Shown piece by piece: positions 33,406 to 39,107 of a stretch of 39,107 nucleotides of DNA (position 1 is the stretch's first letter; each line of letters starts with the position of its first letter). A program made the translations under genes and the position numbers. Below the pieces are notes generated by a model. It did not search any database. It worked only from the letters and a program-made list of their open reading frames with translations, and was not told the origin of the DNA. The DNA comes from Bacteroidota bacterium. Its GTDB lineage: Bacteria > Bacteroidota > Bacteroidia > M30B66. Location of the stretch: positions 1 through 39,107 of the forward strand of contig CANHIS010000025.1 in the NCBI GenBank assembly GCA_947460255.1. The letters run 5' to 3'.

Positions 33406-34343
33406 CAAAGACAAAATTGAATTTGAAAAACCTAATTCTTGCAAGTGCAGGATTGTTTTTATTGAGTGCTTGTATGAAATCCCGTCATGAAGGGTTTGAA
33501 GAAAGCGAAACTGGATTGTATTATGCAATTCACAAAGAAAGCGGAGCAACCAAAACTCCAAAAGAAGGAGATATCTTATTTTGCAAGATGAAGCTTTTTG
33601 TGAAAGGTGGAGAGGGCAAAGAAGATTCTTTACTTTATAATTCTGATGAAGCACCAGATTTCCCAGGTGGAATTAAATTTATTCAACTCGTGAAGCCCGA
33701 ATATGCAGGAGACTTAATGGAGGGTGTGGCAAAATTGCATATCGGAGATTCGGCATCTTTTATTGTTTCAGCAGATTCGTTTTTTATCGTTTCCAATAAA
33801 TTGGACAAGCTTCCTGCTGGCATTAAAGCAGGTTCTGAATTGCTTTTTCACTTCGGTGTGAAGGATATTAAATCAAAAGACGAAACAATTAAAATGATTT
33901 CTGAAATGCAGGCCAAAAGTTCAGGAATGGATAAAGCCCGCATGGATCAGTTACAAGCCAGTGAGGCAGAAGATTTACGTTTGTATCTAGAAAGAAAAAA
34001 AATCACAGCCAAACCTAACCCAAGCGGATTGATCTTCATTCAAACCGAAAAAGGAAACGGGCAGAAACCAAAGGTTGGCCAAAAAGTTACGCTCAACTAT
34101 AGCGGATACTTGCTGAATGGTAAGAAGTTCGATTCAAGTTTCGACCGTGGAACTCCATTCGAGTTTACACTCGGAAAAGGCGAAGTAATCGCTGGTTGGG
34201 ACGAAGGTGTAGCTATGATGAATGTTGGCGGAACTGCCACCTTCGTGATACCATCTGTGTTAGGATATGGTTCAAATGGGGCTGGAGATATTCCACCGTT
34301 TGCTCCTTTAGTTTTCGAAGTACAATTGTTAAAAGCAGAATAA
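33402..34343 (+). CDS. FKBP-type peptidyl-prolyl isomerase lipoprotein, two-domain
   Basis: A 313-residue envelope lipoprotein; the signal [16 protein letters not shown] has the lipobox L-S-A-C. Residues 30-165 are a degenerate FKBP-like domain ([43 protein letters not shown]) without the catalytic aromatic set. A charged helical linker near 165-200 leads to a canonical FKBP domain at 205-313: [54 protein letters not shown]. All core FKBP12 positions (Tyr, Phe, Asp, Val-Ile, Trp, Tyr, Ile, Phe) are kept, so isomerase activity is likely. It starts inside the stop codon of the preceding gene (4-base overlap), and the next gene has the same domain plan, so tandem duplication is likely. Confidence 0.88.
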   Translation: MTKTKLNLKNLILASAGLFLLSACMKSRHEGFEESETGLYYAIHKESGATKTPKEGDILFCKMKLFVKGGEGKEDSLLYNSDEAPDFPGGIKFIQLVKPEYAGDLMEGVAKLHIGDSASFIVSADSFFIVSNKLDKLPAGIKAGSELLFHFGVKDIKSKDETIKMISEMQAKSSGMDKARMDQLQASEAEDLRLYLERKKITAKPNPSGLIFIQTEKGNGQKPKVGQKVTLNYSGYLLNGKKFDSSFDRGTPFEFTLGKGEVIAGWDEGVAMMNVGGTATFVIPSVLGYGSNGAGDIPPFAPLVFEVQLLKAE

Positions 34344-34351
34344 CCAACAGC

Positions 34352-35263
34352 ATGAAGATTCTTCCATTTGCATTAGCCGCAATTATTAGCTCAACGGCCT
34401 GCGCTCAGCAATTTATTGATGCACCATCGAACAAGGATTTTAAAACCATGCCCAATGGCATTTTATACAGATCCGTTAAAAAAGGCCCGAACAAAGAAAC
34501 TGCTGTAGAAGGCGATTTTTTAAAATTGAACCTCAGCTATTATATGCATCGAGGAGGAAAAAAGGATTCCTTGATTTTTACTTCTCAAAATCTGCCTGAT
34601 AAATTTGTACAAGTAGGTGTTGTTAAACCTATTTACAAAGGCGATTTAATGGAAGGAATGTTCTTCATGGCCCAAGGAGATAGCGCACAATTCATTGTTC
34701 CTGCAGATTCATTTCTATTAAAATCGGCAGGATCTCGCGGTATTCCAGAAGGAATTAAAAAAGACGACAAGTTCTTATTCAGTATCAGTTTGGTGGAAAG
34801 AACTCCAAAAGCAGTTTTCGAAGAGAAACAAAAACAGGCTAACGCCAAAAAAGAAGCAGAAATGAGTCAAAAGAGTTTTGATGAAAAAGCGAAGCGCGAT
34901 GAGTATTTGAAAGCAAATAACATCACACAAGCTCCAAACCCCTCTGGTTTGATTGCGATTATTTCTCAAGAAGGAGCTGGCGCCAAACCTACCACTGGAC
35001 AAAAAGTTACTGTACACTATACTGGTTATTTGTTGGATGGAACAAAGTTCGATTCTAGCGTTGATAGAGGCCAACCATTCTCATTTACCATTGGAAAAGG
35101 TCAGGTAATTCAAGGTTGGGACGAAGGCATTGCGTTGCTGAGCCCTGGTGCTAAAGCGAAACTCATTATCCCATCTTCCATCGGTTATGGTGGAAGAAAT
35201 ATGGGAAGCATTCCGCCATTTTCCACTTTGGTTTTTGATGTTGAATTGCTTAAAGTTGAATAA
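34352..35263 (+). CDS. FKBP-type peptidyl-prolyl isomerase, two-domain, exported
   Basis: The ATG at 34352 ([19 protein letters not shown]) opens a proper signal peptide 8 bases after the previous stop; the frame is open further upstream to 34196 but that part overlaps the preceding gene in another frame. The protein has 303 residues. The A-C-A-Q end allows signal peptidase I cleavage; the Cys has a poor lipobox (S-T-A-C), so soluble periplasmic location is as likely as lipidation. The plan repeats its neighbour: a degenerate N-terminal domain ([30 protein letters not shown]), a charged coiled-coil-like linker rich in K, E and Q near 150-195, and a canonical FKBP domain ([49 protein letters not shown]). 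Confidence 0.88.
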   Translation: MKILPFALAAIISSTACAQQFIDAPSNKDFKTMPNGILYRSVKKGPNKETAVEGDFLKLNLSYYMHRGGKKDSLIFTSQNLPDKFVQVGVVKPIYKGDLMEGMFFMAQGDSAQFIVPADSFLLKSAGSRGIPEGIKKDDKFLFSISLVERTPKAVFEEKQKQANAKKEAEMSQKSFDEKAKRDEYLKANNITQAPNPSGLIAIISQEGAGAKPTTGQKVTVHYTGYLLDGTKFDSSVDRGQPFSFTIGKGQVIQGWDEGIALLSPGAKAKLIIPSSIGYGGRNMGSIPPFSTLVFDVELLKVE

Positions 35264-35271
35264 AATTAATT

Positions 35272-36066
35272 ATGAAAAATCTTCTATACCTTATTATTCT
35301 TATCGCTGTAAATCAATCATCTGCTCAAGTTGTAAAACTTAAAGTGAATGAGGAATTTGTAACCTCAAACAACATAAAAATCCAACTCACCAAGCAAGGG
35401 AAAGGTAAGTCATTAAATAAGGGAGACAAAGTTAAGGTTCATTACAAAGGCTATTTGGTTGATGGTCGTGTTTTCGATAGCTCGTTGGAGCGAAATCAAC
35501 CTTTTGAGTTTGTTCTCGGAATGAATCAAGTTATAGCTGGATGGGATCAATCGTTTCTTTTTCTCAAAGTGGGTGATCAGGCTAAAATTACAATTCCACC
35601 TGATTTTGGTTACGGCGACACACCAATGCCTAAAATTCCGGCTGGATCATACTTGGTTTTCGATGTAGAAATTATCGAAGTATTCAAAGATTTTGCTCCA
35701 AAGCAATTTACAACCAAAGGCAAAAAAATCCTCACATCACCGAGCGGCCTTCAGTATTGTGTGCTCAAGCAAGGCGAAGGTGCAAAAGCAGAAAAGGGAA
35801 AAACTGTTGAAGTGCACTACACTGGTTTCCTTGAAAATGGCGACATCTTCGATTCTTCTGTGCTGAAAGGGCAACCGATATCCTTTCGACTGGGCGCAGG
35901 TATGGTGATTTCTGGATGGGACGAAGGAATTGCAAATTTAAACGCAGGCGGCATGGCGCTACTTTCTATCCCATATGAATTGGCCTATGGAGAATCCGGC
36001 AGACCTCCATTAATTCCGCCAATGGCACGATTGATTTTTAATGTTGAATTGATCAGCGTAAAATAA
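35272..36066 (+). CDS. Tandem FKBP-domain peptidyl-prolyl isomerase, exported
   Basis: A 264-residue protein with signal peptide MKNLLYLIILIAVNQSSAQ and two full FKBP domains. Domain 1 (about 30-140): VKVHYKGYLVDGRVFDSS, QVIAGWDQS, PPDFGYG, IPAGSYLVFDVEII. Domain 2 (about 155-264): VEVHYTGFLENGDIFDSS, MVISGWDEG, ELAYGESG, IPPMARLIFNVELI. Unlike its two neighbours, both domains keep the core aromatic residues, with only small changes (SFL after WDQ in domain 1). There is no lipobox, so it should be soluble in the periplasm. It is the last of four consecutive FKBP genes, 8 bases after the previous one. It ends 2 bases from the convergent HPt gene with no terminator between. Confidence 0.9.
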   Translation: MKNLLYLIILIAVNQSSAQVVKLKVNEEFVTSNNIKIQLTKQGKGKSLNKGDKVKVHYKGYLVDGRVFDSSLERNQPFEFVLGMNQVIAGWDQSFLFLKVGDQAKITIPPDFGYGDTPMPKIPAGSYLVFDVEIIEVFKDFAPKQFTTKGKKILTSPSGLQYCVLKQGEGAKAEKGKTVEVHYTGFLENGDIFDSSVLKGQPISFRLGAGMVISGWDEGIANLNAGGMALLSIPYELAYGESGRPPLIPPMARLIFNVELISVK

Positions 36067-36068
36067 CC

Positions 36069-36434
36069 TTACATCGATGCTATTTCCTCGCGAATCTGTT
36101 CGAAGATTCGTCCGATCACCAATTCCAGTTTGCTCATTAAAGCAGGGATTTCTTCGAGATTGATTGAATCTTTTCCGTTTTTTTCTAACGTTCTGATGTC
36201 TTCACGAAGCAAATCGATTCCCATCGTATCGATTGATGGCTTGATCTTATGGGCTACAGCGCCTAAAGACGGCCAATTTGAATCTACAATGTGCTGATTC
36301 ATTTCACTCAATGCAGGTGGAATGGTATCAAGAAACAACTGCATCATTTTCTTAACGAAATCGTTGTTTCCATGTGCGATCTCTTTAATCATGGTGAGAT
36401 CGTATAATTTTCCTTCAGGCAACTCAAAACTCAT
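36069..36434 (-). CDS. Orphan histidine phosphotransfer (HPt) domain protein
   Basis: A 121-residue single-domain protein with the four-helix HPt pattern. The phospho-accepting His lies in GAVAHKIKPSIDTMGI near residues 57-72, matching the A-H-K-x-K-x-S...G motif of phosphorelay transfer proteins. No signal peptide, so cytoplasmic. HPt proteins carry phosphate between a hybrid histidine kinase and a response regulator, but neither is in the window, so its partners are unknown. It lies 30 bases downstream of the ClC gene on the same strand and may be co-transcribed with it. A regulatory link between the two is not supported by anything else here. Confidence 0.82.
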   Translation of the reverse strand: MSFELPEGKLYDLTMIKEIAHGNNDFVKKMMQLFLDTIPPALSEMNQHIVDSNWPSLGAVAHKIKPSIDTMGIDLLREDIRTLEKNGKDSINLEEIPALMSKLELVIGRIFEQIREEIASM

Positions 36435-36464
36435 GGGACGGGCTTTTGCACAAATGTAAAATAT

Positions 36465-38261
36465 TCAACTCAGTTCTCTCGATTGTCGGATCAATTTATG
36501 ACGATATCCTGCCAATAAATCGGATTTGAAGATAAACCCCCAGAATGCATCTTGATCCATCACAGGCAAACATTCCATTTCACTGTCTTCCAATTTCTTA
36601 AACACACTTTCAATGTTATCATTCAAGGCAACCTTGTGAGGCGGTTCAAACATGAAATCCCTTACGGAGGTTTCATGATAAAGTTCCGTATTGAATAGCA
36701 ATTCTCTGTTTTTGTCTAACTGTACCATCCCAACAAACTGCTGCTTGCTATTCAATACAGGATAATAATCATCTTGGCTTTTTTGCAACAAGACCACCAA
36801 ATCACCTAAACTGGTATCAGGTTTTAATGTATGGCTTGATTTCCTCACAAACGATTTCAATCGCATGGCCCGCAAAACGGTGATGTCTTTTTTCTGGTCA
36901 CCAATCACACCCTTTTTCGCTAAACGATTGGTGTACACAGAATAAGGTTCCATGAGTCTCGACAAGAAAAAGGAGCTTGCCGAAACAATCATCAAAGGCA
37001 CAAATAAATTGTAACCTCCAGTAATTTCGGCAATCAAAAATATCCCTGTTAAGGGCGCGTGCACCACGCCACTTAGAATTCCTGCCATTGCTGTAGCCAC
37101 AAACGAGGATACAGGTAGCAGAATGAAGCCTGTTTGATTAATTGAATACGAAAAACTAAAACCTAACATTGATCCAGTAAATAGGCTAGGGGCGAAGATG
37201 CCACCGTTACCGCCTGAAGCAATGGTTAGTGATGCTGCAACCACTTTGAAAATTACAATTACTGCTGCAAATCCCGCAAGAAGAGTCCATTCAAGCGGCC
37301 AGTTTTCTAATAAACTGTCTTTTATCAAAAACGAATAATCTCCATTAAGCAGATTTTGAATGGCCGTATAGCCTTCTCCGTACAAGGGTGGAAGCAAAAA
37401 AATTAAGGCTCCTAAGCTCAATCCGCCAACGATTGCCTTGCCGTACAAGCTTTTCCAACTTCCTAATCTCGATTCAATTTTCAAGGTTGTTCGGGTCATA
37501 TAAACCGAAACGAATCCGCACAAAAAGCCAAGCAATGTGTAAAATGGCAGCTGGCTCACCGCCCAATCATCGGTGATAAGATAGAAAAGGCGATCGGAAT
37601 AGAAAAAACGTGAAACCACAGCGGCCGTTGCCGAAGAAAGTAAAAGTGGAATGAAGGCGGGTACTGTGAAGCCTTCCAGCAATACTTCGAACGCGAAAAT
37701 TACTCCAGCAATCGGACAGTTAAACACGGCCGAAATACCTGCTGCTGCGCCACATCCCAAAAGCAATGTTCTTTCGCGGTAATTTAAGTGCGCCAATAAT
37801 CCAATGTTCGACCCGATGGCTGAGCCTGTTACAACAATCGGGGCTTCCAATCCTGCCGATCCACCAAATCCAGCTGTTACGGCACTTGTTGCCAAATGAG
37901 ACCACGTTTTGTGTTGTTCTATCCGTGAGCCTTTTCGTGTGATGTTTTCGATAATGGGCGCCAATCCACGTCCAAGTTTTTCTTTTAGAAAACGCCTGAT
38001 TATCAGTGCTGTTAAAAGAATTCCCATTAGAGGAAGTACAAAATAGATTACTTCATGGTACTTAAATGTTACCGAATATTGAAGATAATCTTGAATTGTG
38101 TGCACTGCATTTTTTAGCAAAACGGCAGCAAATCCGCAAATCAAACCCACCACAATACTTAACCCCATCAAAAAGTTTCGGTTGCTGATGTGCCTCAATC
38201 TCCATTTCAGGAACTTGAATCGGAGCACCATCCAGCTAGAAGCTTGTAAGGGTGAAATCAT
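36465..38261 (-). CDS. ClC-family chloride channel with C-terminal CBS pair
   Basis: A 598-residue inner membrane protein with about ten or more hydrophobic segments from residue 30 to 440, then a CBS pair to the C-terminus (about 455-590, e.g. PDTSLGDLVVLLQKSQDDYYPV and ESVFKKLEDSEMECLPVM). ClC motifs: GRGLAPIIE replaces GSGIPEI; GSAGLEAPIV keeps the external gating Glu of G(K/R)EGP; GGNGGIFAPSLF is the GxFxP motif. In the helix after FNCPIAGVIFAFEVLL, the Glu/Glu pair that carries protons in the E. coli exchanger reads E-V; the Val is at the internal proton-Glu position, as in ClC channels. A channel-like, non-proton-coupled mode is therefore possible. CBS domains may sense nucleotides. An internal ATG at residue 11 (MVLRFKF) is an alternative start. 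Confidence 0.88.
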   Translation of the reverse strand: MISPLQASSWMVLRFKFLKWRLRHISNRNFLMGLSIVVGLICGFAAVLLKNAVHTIQDYLQYSVTFKYHEVIYFVLPLMGILLTALIIRRFLKEKLGRGLAPIIENITRKGSRIEQHKTWSHLATSAVTAGFGGSAGLEAPIVVTGSAIGSNIGLLAHLNYRERTLLLGCGAAAGISAVFNCPIAGVIFAFEVLLEGFTVPAFIPLLLSSATAAVVSRFFYSDRLFYLITDDWAVSQLPFYTLLGFLCGFVSVYMTRTTLKIESRLGSWKSLYGKAIVGGLSLGALIFLLPPLYGEGYTAIQNLLNGDYSFLIKDSLLENWPLEWTLLAGFAAVIVIFKVVAASLTIASGGNGGIFAPSLFTGSMLGFSFSYSINQTGFILLPVSSFVATAMAGILSGVVHAPLTGIFLIAEITGGYNLFVPLMIVSASSFFLSRLMEPYSVYTNRLAKKGVIGDQKKDITVLRAMRLKSFVRKSSHTLKPDTSLGDLVVLLQKSQDDYYPVLNSKQQFVGMVQLDKNRELLFNTELYHETSVRDFMFEPPHKVALNDNIESVFKKLEDSEMECLPVMDQDAFWGFIFKSDLLAGYRHKLIRQSRELS

Positions 38262-38285
38262 ATGTCAAAGCTAAGAAAGCATTGC

Positions 38286-39107
38286 TCAAGGTTGACGACT
38301 TCCCATTTTTAGGGAAAAAATTAATGTAGCTGGACGCATTGGACCATAAACGAATGCCGCATCGCGCGAAATGCCATTGTCGAAGTCGCGCTGGTAGCTG
38401 TTCAGCAGGTTTTGTACACCAACATCAGATTCGATGTAGAAGCGCTTTTTTTGCAACCATCGATAAGTGTACTTTGCGCCAAGGTCTAGAAACTCGGGAG
38501 TTTGTTTCAATTGCTGCTCTCCAGTTTCGCCATCCACAACGTGCGGAACCAGCATTGATCCTGTGAAAACGGCCGAATAACTCATTGAGGATCGCTTGCT
38601 CATTTTTACACTTCCACTCAAAAAACCGTACAAGTTTGGGGTTCTCAAAATTACATCGGTAAATACCTGTTTTTCAGCATCTTCCCAAAGTAATTCATTG
38701 GCTTCATATACCGCTTTTTGGTAAGTTGCTCCAAATTCTAGCGTGTTCTTTTTCCGGCCAACGAAACGAAATTCAAGATTTAAACCAGCTACTTGTGCTC
38801 CACTGCCATTTCGTTTTTCGGCCACCAAAACACCACTGCTGGTCGCTTGTAAGTCGGCCAAAATGAATGGTTGATTTAACTGTGTTACAAACAATTCCTG
38901 AATGAATTCCCACTGTCCATTTGGTTTTTTTAGTTTAAAATCGGAGGTGAAACTTCCACTCAGCGAACGTTCGGGCAACAGGTTTTCGGCAAGCCGGATG
39001 AACCTTGGATTTCCACCCACTACATCAATGTGAAGATCTTCGTCGAACGCTTGCGGTGCACGGTATCCAGATGCTAGATTGAGCCTCAGATCCCAATTGG
39101 ATCTTGC
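38286..39107 (-). CDS. TonB-dependent outer membrane receptor, C-terminal part (runs off right edge)
   Basis: The frame is open to the window edge: 273 residues are visible and the N-terminal part, including any plug and TonB box, lies outside. The visible start reads LNLASGYRAPQAFDEDLHID, the conserved mid-barrel sequence of TonB-dependent receptors, followed by VGGNPRF and alternating amphipathic strands. Typical late-barrel features are GLNLEFRFVGRK, TPNLYGFLSGSVKM, LGAKYTYRWLQ, VGVQNLLNSYQRDFD and the closing RPATLIFSLKMG. Such receptors import iron chelates, vitamins or metals; the substrate cannot be told. It ends 24 bases before the ClC gene on the same strand, so the two may be co-transcribed. 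Confidence 0.88.
   Translation of the reverse strand, partial: ARSNWDLRLNLASGYRAPQAFDEDLHIDVVGGNPRFIRLAENLLPERSLSGSFTSDFKLKKPNGQWEFIQELFVTQLNQPFILADLQATSSGVLVAEKRNGSGAQVAGLNLEFRFVGRKKNTLEFGATYQKAVYEANELLWEDAEKQVFTDVILRTPNLYGFLSGSVKMSKRSSMSYSAVFTGSMLVPHVVDGETGEQQLKQTPEFLDLGAKYTYRWLQKKRFYIESDVGVQNLLNSYQRDFDNGISRDAAFVYGPMRPATLIFSLKMGSRQP

Noticed and set aside
34196-34351. Upstream extension of the third FKBP gene
   Set aside because: Overlaps the previous FKBP gene in another frame, and the ATG at 34352 gives a proper signal peptide.

Overview
The window comes from a Bacteroidota chromosome, most likely a gliding or T9SS-secreting flavobacterium-like lineage. The evidence is: several secreted proteins with type IX secretion system (T9SS) C-terminal sorting domains of types A and B; a PorP/SprF protein beside a PorE-like OmpA lipoprotein; a GldI-type FKBP lipoprotein; a ComEC without its beta-lactamase domain; AT-rich DNA; and promoters of the Bacteroidota form TTG-N-TAnnTTTG. 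No insertion sequence, phage gene, CRISPR array or rRNA was seen.

Layout. Positions 1-91 (-) hold the start of an exported protein that leaves the window. It is divergent from 208-3519 (+), a fibronectin-like secreted protein with a type B sorting domain. A tRNA-Gln(TTG) with a very good promoter and a terminator follows (3578-3728). Next come a DUF2723 membrane glycosyltransferase-like protein, a NodB-type polysaccharide deacetylase and a PlsC-like acyltransferase (3858-8874), which form an envelope-modification group. A small hypothetical gene (8965-9222, -) and a lone crtI carotenoid desaturase (9292-10767) follow.

The centre is the surface-adhesin region. It holds a secreted M43 metallopeptidase (10994-12286) and then a three-gene cassette: a 3067-residue SprB-repeat adhesin (12469-21672), its SprF/PorP outer membrane partner (21708-22625) and a PorE-like peptidoglycan-binding lipoprotein (22648-24558), closed by a terminator. 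Inside the adhesin, a jelly-roll-like domain appears with its two halves in reversed order (16945-17463), which is the most unusual thing seen. ComEC (24646-26685), a second secreted M43 peptidase (26857-28998) and a small beta-barrel protein (29095-29892) follow.

The right third is housekeeping and folding. A saccharopine dehydrogenase-type enzyme and a lipoprotein lie on the minus strand (29894-31738). A plus-strand operon-like run then gives an NrnA-type DHH phosphoesterase followed by four consecutive FKBP-type prolyl isomerases (31852-36066). The minus strand then carries an orphan HPt protein, a ClC chloride channel with CBS domains, and the 3' part of a TonB-dependent receptor that runs off the right edge.

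How they fit together (inference): the adhesin cassette, the two M43 peptidases and the 208-3519 protein are all exported across the outer membrane by T9SS. The FKBP cluster would help fold such large proline- and cysteine-containing proteins in the periplasm. The core T9SS machinery is not in this window.
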